This document shows, piece by piece, positions 35,692 through 48,272 of a stretch of DNA of 64,000 bases. Each line of letters begins with the position of its first letter. Within the stretch, counting starts at the first letter, position 1. The stretch is from Heterodera schachtii. Lineage: Eukaryota; Nematoda; Chromadorea; Rhabditida; Heteroderidae. Where the stretch lies: contig SIJG01000055.1 in NCBI GenBank assembly GCA_023374025.1, positions 957,096-1,021,095 on the forward strand. The letters run 5' to 3'. The notes under the pieces were generated by a model. It ran no database searches, had not been told where the DNA came from, and worked only from the letters and a program-made list of their open reading frames with translations. The translations under genes were made by a program, and so were the position numbers.

Positions 35692-38490
35692 AAGTAAATT
35701 ATGTTAAAATTCAAGCATGAACATGTAAAATAATTTAGTTGTACTTATTTATTCACAAATAGCCAATGAAACTCTGCAGTTAAACGTGCAGCAGCAAAAA
35801 AGGAATTGAACGTGATGCGGAAACTCCGAATCACTTAATTATGAAGTATAGAACATACAAATTACAGTATAAAAATAAAGCTAAAATTTTATAGGATAAG
35901 TTTGGACAATTATATTAATTAGCAGATTGGAAGGTGTTATCCTATTTAAAGAAACGACTAAAAAATAAAATACCGATATATTTAATTTTTATTCTTTTAA
36001 AATCCATATTTGTTAGATAAATCAAACTTATTTAGCAAATAAATTGGTTGCTTTTTTCTTTTTTCAACCTTGCATTAGTTGGACGAAAAAAAGTAAATTA
36101 TGTTAAAATTCAAGCATGAATATGTAAAATAATTTAGTTGTACTTATTTATTCACAAATAGCCAATGAAACTCTGCAGTTAAACGTGCAGCAGCAAAAAA
36201 GGAATTGAACGTGATGCGGAAACTCCGAATCACTTAATTATGAAGTTATAGAACATACAAATTACAGTATAAAAATAAAGCTAAAATTTTATAGGATAAG
36301 TTTGGACAATTATATTAATTAGCAGATTGGAAGGTGTTATCCTATTTAAAGAAACGACTAAAAAATAAAATACCGATATATTTAATTTTTATTCTTTTAA
36401 AATCCATATTTGTTAGATAAATCAAACTTATTTAGCAAATAAATTGGTTGCTTTTTTCTTTTTTCAACCTTGCATTAGTTGGACGAAAAAAAGTAAATTA
36501 TGTTAAAATTCAAGCATGCAATATGTAAAATAATTTAGTTGTACTTATTTATTCACAAATAGCCAATGAAACTCTGCAGTTAAACGTGCAGCAGCAAAAA
36601 AGGAATTGAACGTGATGCGGAAACTCCGAATCACTTAATTATGAAGTTATAGAACATACAAATTACAGTATAAAAATAAAGTTAAAATTTTATAGGATAA
36701 GTTTGGACAATTATATTAATTAGCAGATTGGAAGGTGTTATCCTATTTAAAGAAACGACTAAAAAATAAAATACCGATATATTTAATTTTTATTCTTTTA
36801 AAATCCATATTTGTTAGATAAATCAAACTTATTTAGCAAATAAATTGGTTGCTTTTTTCTTTTTTCAACCTTGCATTAGTTGGACGAAAAAAAGTAAATT
36901 ATGTTAAAATTCAAGCATGCAATATGTAAAATAATTTAGTTGTACTTATTAATCCACAAATAGCCAATGAAACTCTGCAGTTAAACGTGCAGCACAAAAA
37001 AAGGAATTGAACGTGATGCGGAAACTCCGAATCACTTAATTATGAAGTTATAGAACATACAAATTACAGTATAAAAATAAAGCTAAAATTTTATAGGATA
37101 AGTTTGGACAATTATATTAATTAGCAGATTGGAAGGTGTTATCCTATTTAAAGAAACGACTAAAAAATAAAATACCGATATATTTAATTTTTATTCTTTT
37201 AAAATCCATATTTGTTCGATAAATCAAACTTATTTAGCAAATAAATTGGTTGCTTTTTTCTTTTTTCAACCTTGCATTAGTTGGACGAAGAAAAGTAAAT
37301 TATGTTAAAATTCAAGCATGAATATGTAAAATAATTTAGTTGTACTTATTAATCACAAATAGCCAATGAAACTCTGCAGTTAAACGTGCAGCAGCAAAAA
37401 AGGAATTGAACGTGATGCGGAAACTCCGAATCACTTAATTATGAAGTTATAGAACATACAAATTACAGTATAAAAATAAAGCTAAAATTTTATAGGATAA
37501 GTTTGGACAATTATATTAATTAGCAGATTGGAAGGTGTTCTCCTATTTAAAGAAACGACTAAAAAATAAAATACCGATATATTTAATTTTTATTCTTTTA
37601 AAATCCATATTTGTTAGATAAATCAAACTTATTTAGCAAATAAATTGGTTGCTTTTTTCTTTTTTCAACCTTGCATTAGTTGGACGAAGAAAAGTAAATT
37701 ATGTTAAAATTCAAGCATCAATATGTAAAATAATTTAGTTGTACTTATTTATTCACAAATAGCCGATGAAACTCTGCAGTTAAACGTGCAGCAGCAAAAA
37801 AGGAATTGAACGTGATGCGGAAACTCCGAATCACTTAATTATGAAGTTATAGAACATACAAATTACAGTATAAAAATAAAGCTAAAATTTTATAGGATAA
37901 GTTTGGACAATTATATTAATTAGCAGATTGGAAGGTGTTCTCCTATTTAAAGAAAAGACTAAAAATAAAATACCGATATATTTAATTTTTATTCTTTTAA
38001 AATCCATATTTGTTCGATAAATCAAACTTATTTAGCAAATAAATTGGTTGCTTTTTTCTTTTTTCAACCTTGCATTAGTTGGACGAAGAAAAGTAAATTA
38101 TGTTAAAATTCAAGCATCAATATGTAAAATAATTTAGTTGTACTTATTTATTCACAAATAGCCGATGAAACTCTGCAGTTAAACGTGCAGCAGCAAAAAA
38201 GGAATTGAACGTGATGCGGAAACTCCGAATCACTTAATTATGAAGTTATAGAACATACAAATTACAGTATAAAAATAAAGCTAAAATTTTATAGGATAAG
38301 TTTGGACAATTATATTAATTAGCAGATTGGAAGGTGTTATCCTATTTAAAGAAACGACTAAAAAATAAAATACCGATATATTTAATTTTTATTCTTTTAA
38401 AATCCATATTTGTTAGATAAATCAAACTTATTTAGCAAATAAATTGGTTGCTTTTTTCTTTTTTCAACCTTGCATTAGTTGGACGAAGAA
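35692..38490. repeat. Satellite: seven units of about 400 bp
   Basis: Units begin at 35692, 36091, 36491, 36892, 37293, 37692 and 38091 (landmark aagtaaattatgtt), with a partial eighth at 38491. Spacing is 399-401 bp and units differ by only a few bases. Each unit carries three short inverted repeats: CTGCA/TGCAG around gttaaacg, GTGATGCGGA/TCCGAATCAC around aac, and GGTTG/CAACC around a T-rich loop. No ORF, and I see neither a 22-base nematode SL sequence nor a 5S gene. Confidence 0.95.
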
Positions 38491-38546
38491 AAGTAAATTA
38501 TGTTAAATTCAAGTTTGGGAGCTTCGGCAAAAGTGGAAAGAAAGAA

Positions 38547-38758
38547 GGTACTTTTCCGTTTGGGGGCCCCACATTATTTAAATTGAAAATGTCAACAAAG
38601 AGCGAGCGCGCCATGTGGATCCATCAGATTATATTTTGGTCTAAATTGTTGCTTTAAGACTCACAAAAAGCTAAAGCAACTGTTTTGAATATGCAGCGCG
38701 CTTTTTGTTGGTGTTTTTTAATTTAAATAAATGTGGGGCCCCCAATTGGGAAAGTTCC
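38547..38758. mobile_element. Fold-back MITE, GGTACTTTTCC termini, TSD AGAAAGAA
   Basis: Arms of about 60 bases contain GGGGGCCCCACAT and AGCGCGC; 8-bp AGAAAGAA is at 38539-38546 and 38759-38766. Third member of the GGTACTT group, inserted at the right edge of the satellite. Confidence 0.88.
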
Positions 38759-39590
38759 AGAAAGAAAAGTGGCCGTCGGTGCAGATAGGCACCGCCGGGA
38801 ATTTTTTTTGAAAATATGAGTGCTTTTTGTGTACAGATTTTGTCGAAAAAATGGTCGTATTTGCACTTTTTAGCCAATTTATTAAGAAAAATAGGAGTTT
38901 TGTGGAAATGCGCCGCTGAAGAAAATTTTTGAAAATTTGTAGGGAATTATTAACAGATTTTGTCCAAAAATGTCAAGTTGCGCTGTTTTGGTAAATTCTT
39001 AAAAATTTAAGGTACTTTGGTGTGCCAGCGATTACGATAGGCGCCGCCGGAAAAATTTCATATATTGTGGTTAAATTTGCCACGGAAATTATATTAAATA
39101 GGAATTTTATTATAAGTTATTTAAGAAATATTTGGCATTCTGAAATTTCAAATTAAAAAATGGAATGAAAAATCCTTATTCGAAAATAAAAATTTGTAAT
39201 TATTTTTTTTGAAAACAATATTTATTTCATAAATTTTCATTTTATCCAGTGTAAATTTTACACGGAAAAACCGTGATTCAACACAGTGAATCGTGACCGT
39301 GAATCACGGCGCATATCTTACTTCAACATTATTTTATATAAATTTTGTGTTTAAAAAGTTTTTGCTGACGGATTTTCCACAGACGGATTGAAAAGAATGT
39401 CCGAAAAAATTTGACTGTCCCTGGCGGCGCCTGTGTTTGCCTTTCGCCACCTTAAATAAATAACAAAAAAGTATCGAATTCTTACCTTAAATTAAATAAA
39501 TTTGAAAAAATACTCTTTTCACTTACAGTGTTACCGCTTTCCGCGGCTGTACTGTATCGAATTTTGAGTTTTCTATTGATTTGTTTATTA

Positions 39591-40481
39591 TAGAGTGCCA
39601 CGGGACCGGGACCGGGCCGGGAATTCCCGGTCATCCGAGGTCCCGGTCCCGGATTTTAAAAATCTCAGGTCCCGGTCCCGGTAGGGCAACCGGGAAAAAC
39701 AAGCACTGGTAAGAATGGGGGTTTGAGTGAAAAATTAATGAACCAAAGGAAAAAATTTAAAAAATATGAAATATATTCTTTAAGAGTGACACTAATAATT
39801 GTGAAAATTGCCTAGTGGCTAGTCTTCTTGACTTTTTCCTTTTTCTTTCCCAAGGTTCAATCCCTCTACAGAAATTGAATTATTTTTAATTTTTTTTTGT
39901 ATACCCATGGGTTTCCTACCGACAAAATATGATTCTTCATAGTTTTTTTTTAATTGATACATTTTTTTATCATTTTTAAATGAAAATCCTACCAATTGAG
40001 CTTAACCCAAAAACCAACCTTTTTTTGTTGAAAATCTGTTAACAAATTACACTCAAATTTTCAAAATTTCCCCCGGCGGCGCCTATCGGCACCGCCGGGC
40101 CCCTTTCTTCACAAAAGTTTTTTGAAAAAGCACGCCGAAAGAATGTGATGTGAAAAGCAAATATTAAATTATAATAATATTCGATCATTTAGTCCAAAAA
40201 ATGATTAATTGTTTGAAATAATTAAAGAAATTTGTTTGAAAATTTTTATTAATTTAATTTAGCTTTATCTTTTGGATTTTATTCAATAAAAACAAAATAA
40301 AAATTTAATTTTGTATTATTTTCAGTTGAAAAAAATTAAAATTTAAATTTTTTTAAAAATTTTTGAATTTTTAAAAATTCCCGGTTGGTCCCGGTTCCCG
40401 GTCCCGGTCCCGAAAAAAATAGAGGTCCCGGCAAGTCCCGGTCCCGGTTTGGGCAAAAATTCCCGGTCTCGTGGCACTCTA
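39591..40481. mobile_element. hAT-like element, TAGAGTGCCACG termini, TSD GTTTATTA
   Basis: Left end TAGAGTGCCACGGGACCGGG, right end CTCGTGGCACTCTA; perfect 8-bp GTTTATTA at 39583-39590 and 40482-40489. Subterminal arrays of cccggtcccgg line both ends. It contains an inverted GC-hairpin motif at 40073-40099 and no transposase ORF. Confidence 0.92.
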
Positions 40482-40489
40482 GTTTATTA

Positions 40490-41100
40490 AGGTTACAATT
40501 CGTTTCACATGGCATTCATTCCAATCATGAGCACAGTGATACCCGAATTTAACCGTGTTACAACTTTTGTTTTGCGACATTTGCGCCGCACAGCAAAATC
40601 AACACTTGTGCCGCGAAATTTGCGGTGCGGGTACTTGGGCCGCCCAGCAAAAGGAGACAGTTGCATTATCGCCATGCATGAAAGGCTTCGAAGAATGTAC
40701 ATAATCCCATTTTTTAAATATATGTAGATTTACTAAAATATGTATCAATCGAACACTTCGAACAAATATTTTCATTATTTTGAATATATTTTTTAACATT
40801 TATGCATTTTGTAAATATAATCAAATTAAAAGTTAATTATGCATTAAATTCTGTTAAAATTTTCGTTTCGTATGAAAATTGTTATTTTATCGTTTTCGTG
40901 TTTTTCTTTTCTTCAAAAAAAAATTTTGGTTTTCCAACTTTTATTTTTCGTTTCTTGGTTCGTTTTCGTACACGAAATTTTGTTTGTTTGTTGGTATTTT
41001 CGCACATTCCTGGTCCTGTTGTTCCTCTTTTTCTCCCCCTCCGATTTCGGCACACACACAACATACATTTAACGTTTGCCACTCCTTCCCTCGCTCTCTC
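40490..41100. other. Interval without a supported gene
   Basis: Open frames exist on both strands at 40505-40727 (minus-strand reading includes NTVKFGYHCAHDWNECHV) but neither has a start, splice or family context I can defend. The rest is AT-rich. Confidence 0.4.
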
Positions 41101-41109
41101 TCTCCTTTT

Positions 41110-41740
41110 TGAGGTGAGGGGCGAGAGAAGAAAAAGACAGAACGGGCCAACGATGTAGGGAGACCGTGAAGACCGATTTTCCCTCTCCCCCTCGGAGCAA
41201 ATTAGTGCCAGTTTTAGCGGACAAAACATGGGCGAGAGACGAGACAAGAAAACGTAAAAGTAACATGGGCCAACGACTGGGGAGGGGGGAGGGACAAAGA
41301 CCGATTTTCCCTCTCCCCCTCGGAGCAAATTAGTGTCAGTTTTAGCGGACAAAAAATGGGCGAGAGACGAGATAAGAAAACGTAAAAGGAACGGGCCAAC
41401 GACTGGGGAGGGGGGAGGGACAAAGACCGATTTTCCCTCCCCCCACCCCCCTCATGCCTCGGAGCAAATTAGTGCCAGTTTTAGCGGACAAAAATGGGCG
41501 ATGGACGAGAGAACAAAAAGTAAAAGGAACATGGGCCAACGACTGGGGAGGCCGGGAAACCCGATTTTCTCTCTCTCTCCCCCTCTGAGCAAATTATGTA
41601 GTAGTGCCAGCTTCAGCGGGAAAAAAGTGTGCGCGTGCCGACAGAAGAATAATAAAAAGAACGGGCCAACGACTGGGAAGGGGGCAAGGACAAATCCGAT
41701 TTTCCATATCCCTTTTCCCCCTATGAGCAAACTTTTAAAT
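41110..41740. repeat. Minisatellite of about 126-136 bp, five units
   Basis: Landmark gaccgattttccctc recurs near 41171, 41299, 41425, 41559 and 41695 with gggccaacgactgggg and agttttagcggacaaa between. Minus-strand ORFs spanning it are translations of the repeat and change frame between units. A related flank (tcggcacacac, ttccctcg) recurs at about 43700-43780. Confidence 0.88.
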
Positions 41741-41759
41741 TACTTTCGTAAAGTATTCA

Positions 41760-44700
41760 TTTAAAAGCCTTCCCCGGCTTCTTAACACAAATATACAATA
41801 AACCTTCAATGATTTTGAACTTTCTGGTTTATTTTAAACCACCCAGATTTCTCGCCTTAAATGCCCCCTCCAGCAGGGGGTAAAAGTAAAAGTGAAATGA
41901 TTTTTTATTTTTTTATATGGTTTTTTCCTCTCTCATTTCTCTGCATGCTTTCCCCCTTCCTCCGCCCCCGGGGTGTGAATCGACACTTTCAAACCTAACT
42001 TTTGCCACTCGGCTTCCTAACACAAATATACACAAGTTCAGTGGTTTATAACATTTTGGATGATTTTAAACCAAACAGAAAATATCCTAGCCTTTCAACA
42101 TGGAGCAAAAATTTGCATTCTGCCGTTGACCGGATTTTTTGAGGGTCGGTGGTTTTGACATGAATCACCACCAATCAAATGTCCCCTTTAGAGGGGGGGG
42201 GGGGGGGGGGGGGGGGAATTAAACGAGAAACGAGATGGTTTGATTTTTTGTATCATTACAAAAAAGTGCAATAATGGTCAATTCAAAAAGGGCGCAGTAA
42301 TGGTCATTACAAAAAAAGGAATAATTAAAAATATAGTACTTCGCATATAAATTTTTATATAATAAACATACAACCATAGGGCTCTCATTGAAAAATCGCT
42401 TTACAAATACAGACATACCGATTTACAAGTACATAACCTGAAATTTCAAGTACTCGAAATAGAATGCAAAAAACGATAAATATTTAAGTCAGAAGGTTAT
42501 ATTTTTCGTCAGAATGATTTTTTTTCAAAAATTTTTTCGACTGATAATTTCTCATTTTGCTGCGTGTGTAGTTTTTTGTGGTTCGCTTTTTTCAACAACT
42601 CGACCATTTTTAAACGGATGGCCAAAATGATTTGGAGAAATTACGTTTTTTAATTACCACAGATGACCAACCGCTTTCTATGGGTAATTCGTTTTTTTAT
42701 TGACATTTTCATAGCAAAAAAATAAAACAATATTAGCCATAATATGTACTGTCCTTTTCCGATCAGTTTTAACAATCATTTTTTAACAATCACTTTCCAT
42801 TCTTGAAAAAATCTCAAATAAACTTTTTCTTAAATTAGCACCTTTAGGCATACACTCTTAATTTGTAGCATTTTTAATGGATTTTCCAATGAAACCAATC
42901 ATGAAGACCAATCTTTGTTAATGCCCGAATTACATTTGCTTTTGTGTGCCACACCCCATTTTGGAGTAGTAATATGTCTATAACCAAAATGTTTAATCAA
43001 CAAAAACTCAATTTTAAGTATATGAAATATTCTGAAAAAATTGCTACTAAGTTTTATGGAATTTAAAAGCATATTAAAAAGAATGGGCCAAGTCCGCCGG
43101 CGGTGCGGATAGGCTCCGCCTAGGAAATTTTTGAAGATTTGAATGTGATTTTGCCCTAAATTTTAAGCTTTTTAGTACCTACTTTCCATTTTTAGTGCCT
43201 ATTTTTTGGGTTTTAGGACCTAAAATATCACTTATTTGGCGTTTTTAAAGCCTAAACTTGCAAAAATAGAAAAAACTTTTTAAAAATCTTGCAAGAAATC
43301 CCGCGAAAAATAATCCAAAAAAACCAATTACCGACCAAAATTACGGAAAAAACCCAAAAACCCATAACCCGTAATTACGCCCAGTCCTACTCCCCATCGA
43401 AAACAAAAAAAAAGAAAATTTAGAGTTCAAATAATCCAAAAATTCTTTTCTCCCTATTCCCCATTTCTCCCGTAATAAAATGCGAAATGGAACACATTTT
43501 GCTCTAAGAGCCAAAGTTCACTTTTCAATGTTGTTCAGACATTGTTGAATGTTAAGTCCCGTGAGATGCTTTGCTTCTCGGCACTCACTCGTTCGTGCCA
43601 CACACTTTTTTTTCAATGTTTCTCTGAGGCGGGTGGGGGAAGGGATGTTCCGCAGTAAAATTTTGCTCCCGGCTGGCGCTAATAAGGTCTCGGCTGGCTC
43701 AATCTTCGGCACACACCCGCATAATCTTTGCCATTCCTTCCCTCGTTCCCGCTCCCTTTTTTGTGTTGGTGCCGCGGTGTAGGCGAAGGATTGTTGGAGG
43801 GGCGGTGGTTTTGGCATGAATACCACCAATCAAATTCCTCCCTCCCAAGAGTGAAATGAAACTAAAAATGAAATATAGTTTAATTTTTTGGTATTTTTGA
43901 TTTCTCTAACCACTCTGAGTGCTGCCAATCTTAGCTTCAAAAGAACAAAGAAAATCCCGAAAAAGGCACGAAAAAAGGCATCTAAATTTTTTTTATTAAG
44001 TATTTATAGAGGCAAAACACATAAAACTTAATCAAAAAAATTTAGTTCACTTAAATCTTTATTAAAATAAAATCATTATTAAAATATTTTATAATGTTTT
44101 TTAAATAAGTAAAATTTTTAATCCAAAATTTTTTATCGAGAAAAAAATAAAATTTTGGCGATCAATTTTTGAGACAATCGTTCTATTCTTAGAGTGTATT
44201 TTCTGAAAATTTTTCAGATCATTTCTTAGGGGTGTATTTCCCCGATTTTATTGCATTTTAATGGAGTTTCAGGAAAAAACGCCACAAAGGGCACCAAAAC
44301 GGCAAAATGCCAAAAAAGGCATTTAGGGCATGAAAATCTTGAAAAAGGCAAAAAGGCATAATAAAAGTTAACGTAGAAGCCTCAAACTAAGTGGAAACTG
44401 GGTTTTTTATGCTTAATATATCAAAATTAGTGCGTAGAAAAAAGGCATATGCCTCAAAATGCGAGCTCTATTCATAATAAACTGAATTTAAGTCTTAAGC
44501 CAAAATTCAACATTCGCGGCACGGCATTGCGGCTTCGAGAAATTCACTTATATTCAATTTGGTCAAATCAATATAAAACTAGTTAATCCGCATATTTTAG
44601 TCATGATTGGTATTTAAAATCTCTGTATTTAGAAATTTTCTAAGAAAGTTCCCAGTGGATTAGAAATAGGACCTTCAAAAAAGCACAAACTCTACCAAAT

Positions 44701-44850
44701 ACCTTTAAAAATTGGTTCTACGAATTATACCGCTAAGATAAAAAGGATGATCATTATTGAAACTTACACTTTCCTGAATTTTTAAACAAATTATATTAAA
44801 AAATATATTAAAAATGTGACGCTAATGATATGATTAAAAATTTACTTTTT
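41760..44850. other. Repeat-rich interval without a supported gene
   Basis: Includes a local duplication (ggcttcttaacacaaatatac near 41778 and again near 42009), a G run at 42189-42216, a decayed GC hairpin at 43096-43123, and a truncated relative of the 31435 element in reverse orientation at about 43940-44470 (aaaaaggca words). No coding region or RNA gene seen. Confidence 0.5.
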
Positions 44851-44866
44851 ATAGAAGGTAATTCGG

Positions 44867-46355
44867 ATGGAGTGTTTTAATTCTATGATTGGCGCCATGT
44901 TGTTTATTGTGGCATACATTTGTATGGATAGGTGAGAACTTTAAGTCAATGCGCTTTTGATACATTTATTCTTAAATAATTTTAATAGTTTTCTGATCGA
45001 TTACGGAACCAATCATGAACAGCTAATCATCAGCTTTGGCAGCAAGGTTATCGCGTCGCAGCAGCAAAAGCTGAAAATCATTGACACGTTGGCATGCGAA
45101 TGGGTCCATGCGTGGCACTATGCTCCACCGGCAAGTTAATTAGCACTTTTACCATGGCTTTTAACGAACAAATAAAAAAAATTAATTCCCCAGTTTTTCT
45201 ATAAAGAAATTTTTACTTTTTATAATGTGCCTGATAATGCTTTTTTGAATTTGGTCCACCGAAACAAAAAATGACATATTTCAATTTTCCAGCAAATAAC
45301 TGCCAAACGTGACCAAGAATGCTGGGACCAACTGAAAACGGCACTGATCAAAAAACCATTAAATGTGAGCGAAACGCAATCCCTGCAGCAGTTTCCGCGC
45401 GACGCTAAGGAGGTCGAGAATTAGAGATCGGATACGGACCGGATCCGTAGTCCGTAATACCAAACTCTATCGTTTTTTCTAATTCGTAAATTTTTCTTAT
45501 GAACTTAATTTCATTTTTCAATTTCTTAAATTTGTTACTAAATTGGACTCGTAAATTTTCAAAGTATTATTGTTTTATTGAAAATCTATTTACAAAATTC
45601 ATGAAATTGGTCCGTATTGGAGCCTTGTCCGTAGTCCTGGTCCTGACCCGTGTTTTCGCAAATTCCGAACTCTATATGTAACCGTGTTTGTAATTCCGTA
45701 AAAATGCCATTATGGGCGCTTCGTAAAAGTGCCAATGCCAATTTTAGATTTCTCCGGAACAATTTAAGAACTGTTTAAATAAATCAAATTAACAAATCTT
45801 TGTATCATTCATGCTTTTGGGTTGCTCTAAATGATTTTACTTTTTTAATTTATGTTTCTTTCGTATACTAATTAAAAACATTAAAATATAACGTTTTTAT
45901 ATTTCTTAAAAACTTATTTTGATTTTTTAAATAATTTCTTTTGCAAATACACTAGAATTTTTTTTTATTCGCAACATCAAATTTATAAAATTTTTAATAT
46001 GTAATAAAACTATTTCATTTTTAAGACCAAAACAATGTTCGTTGCCGAAGACTTTGATTGGGACTTGGCCGGGATTGAGAATTTTCTGAAAAAGCACCAA
46101 TTGGTGGAGGTAAAGCGCCATTTAGAAATTTATTTCAATTAATTTTCTTAAATTTTTTTGTTTAGTTAATCAAAAGCGGAAAGCTTTGATAATAATCACA
46201 AATTAAAAAAAAATCGATGTAAAATAGTTCAAAATGGATGTGAAAATAGAATTATTTCCCTTTTTCAGGCTAAAAAAGTGCAGGAACTGAATTGTCCAAA
46301 CCCAGCTGGCACGCTAACCTACTACACTACAAAACGCGCTCAAAAGCCTTATTAA
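44867..46355 (+). pseudogene. Alpha-spectrin-repeat-like exons, part 1 (broken)
   Basis: Exons: 44867-44931 (MECFNSMIGAMLFIVAYIC, a hydrophobic start), 44989-45130, 45293-45424, 46026-46109 and 46269-46355. The second to third junction uses GC as donor (CCG/GCAAGTTAAT) and joins in phase 0. Exon 3 reads AKRDQECWDQLKTALIKKP then VSETQSLQQFPRDAKEVEN and stops at TAG; alpha-spectrin repeats have a matching ESQTLQQFSRD-type segment followed by a conserved Trp, so the stop sits where Trp is expected. Exon 4 reads AEDFDWDLAGIENFLKKHQL, the classic spectrin-repeat helix B. Exon 5 begins AKKVQELN and soon stops. The exons look like remnants of a spectrin-repeat gene whose frame is no longer continuous, although short alternative products cannot be excluded. 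Genuine spectrins have about twenty repeats, far more than present here. Confidence 0.55.
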
Positions 46356-46636
46356 CTGATTTATTAATTTTAAACATAGCTTTTAAGCGTGTTTTATATC
46401 GTGGTTGGTTGAATCCCGGCTGAGTTTGGGCACTTATTTTCCTGCACTTTTTCGGCCTGAAAAGGGGCAATTTTGGGTTTGATGACTATCGTCAATATAC
46501 CCGGGTTTTGATCGGTAGCCAACAATGTTTTAATTTTTCACATAAATTTTCAACGAGCTTATTTAATATAATAAAAATTTTTATTTTTCGTTTTGTATTA
46601 TTTTTTAACCGTTCTCTTAATTTTATAACATTTTAG

Positions 46637-48272
46637 GTAAACATGTTGGACAAGAGCGCCTTTACCCTGCATGCTGCGACGGGAACTATTGATGATGATT
46701 TGGTAAGCTTACCATCATTGATCTCCTAAGAGATAATTAATTATATAGCATAAAAAATTAATGCTATTTTTTAAATAGCACGGTCATTTATCGGAACCGA
46801 AAGCTGGCTTTTTGGTACAAAAACCGAAATACGCAATAAAGTTAACTCTCTTTCTTTCTGGTGGCTGGACATTTCGACATGAATGTTTCGCCAATAACCG
46901 TTTCGACAATACCTTTTCGACAATGACCATTTACGACCATATCCTATCGCCAAATTTTAAATATCAAATTAAAAATTTTTTAAAAAATAGAAAATATAAA
47001 TAAAATGTATTTGTTAAATATTTATATATTAATTTAAAATAGTTCCCAAAAACATATTGTAAAATAGGTATATTAAAAATTATTCGGATATTTTGGATTA
47101 AATTTATGCATTACCAATCGTCTATCATGTATAATTGTGAATAGTGAAAATGAAAAAACAAATTGAGACGGACCTATAATAAAAATACAAAATTTGTAGT
47201 GTATTTTTTCACCCTTTAGACAAAATGTTTTGATCCTCATAGGATATGAATGGTATAGTTCAAGCAGTCCAGCCAATTCATAGGCTAAGAATCGGGAGCT
47301 TATTGAATTTGTAAGGTTAAGTCAAAAAGAGGCGCTTCATTGTTCTTGAGGGACAGATAGATTTGAATACACTTTTGAAAAAGACTCGGCAATGGTCGAA
47401 TATGTCGAATATTGCTGATGCCTCATAAAACACAAAATTCGAAAACTAAAGTCATTCTCATAACGCTACATATTTTGAATCCCAAATCCGCACCATCTCA
47501 TATCAATTAGCAGAAATTTGAATTTTATTTTAAAATTAATTTATTGTCGAAACGGCATTGTCGAATTGTCCGGGAGCCTTCTTTCTGGGAATATTGTCGA
47601 TATTTAAAGATTTATACATTTGCCAATTAAGTGGTTTTTATTTTTAGAAAAACTTTATTCATTACCAGAAATGGGATTTAAATTCAAATCTGAAAATATA
47701 TGTTTAAATTTTTTGAATTTTTTCGAAAAAGATTTCAACAAATATGTTTTAATCGTTTACTTAAAAATCTTATTTAAATTATCTTAAACTTCAAGATTTG
47801 GTTAATTTTTGAAAATCTCTTGAAATTTCTCTCGCAAATTGAAAAAATCATGCCGTCGCTTCGGCACCGCCGGACCAAACATGTATTCTCAAAAAATTGG
47901 TCCAATCTTAAAATTTGGACACTTTTGAAACAAAATCTGTAACAATTTGAATTCAACTTTTTACAAATTTTTCACTGCGGTCCCTTCCGGCTCTGTCGGA
48001 TCCCCGCCCACCCCCCCCCCCCCCCCACCCTGTTCACCAAAAGCTTTTTGGCAAAACATCGAAACAAAATAGTTGTGATAAAAAAATGTTCGTCCTGTTC
48101 GATATGCTTATTTCCTTTCCAAAAATTTTATAATCGATAATGATAGATTGAAAAATATGATTTGAGGGTTAAAATTTTAATTGAAATTTTTAAGTTGGAG
48201 CGAATTTGTAACCATGAAATTGGGCACATTTACTCCAATTGCCGAAATCCAAACGGTTTCGCCTTCATCAGC
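46637..48272 (+). pseudogene. Possible spectrin-locus exons, part 2
   Basis: Two phase-0 exon candidates with good splice sites: 46637-46702 (VNMLDKSAFTLHAATGTIDD, donor GTAAGC) and 48195-48272 (LERICNHEIGHIYSN, donor GTAAGT). The first could be a spectrin helix B to C region; the second is not recognisable as spectrin. Between them lies the 46862-47578 transposon. Assigning them to the spectrin locus rests only on strand, phase and position. Confidence 0.35.
46862..47578. mobile_element. Mutator-like non-autonomous element, 10-bp TSD TTCTTTCTGG
   Basis: Left end TGGCTGGACATTTCGACA with GTTTCGACAATA inside it, right end (reverse complement) GGCTCCCGGACAATTCGACA with CCGTTTCGACAATAA. Direct repeat TTCTTTCTGG at 46852-46861 and 47579-47588. 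A 9-11 bp target duplication is typical of Mutator-like elements. No transposase ORF. Confidence 0.72.

Noticed and set aside
35692..38490. CRISPR array, SL-RNA or 5S rRNA cluster
   Set aside because: Repeats are 400 bp and contiguous without spacers; I see no SL1-type 22-mer and no 5S sequence in the unit.
40882..41764. Overlapping ORFs in the minisatellite
   Set aside because: Both strands are open because of base composition, and unit lengths not divisible by three shift the frame between units.
43518..43829. Minus-strand ORF of 103 residues
   Set aside because: Sequence is related to the flank of the minisatellite at 41040-41110, where the frame is not conserved.
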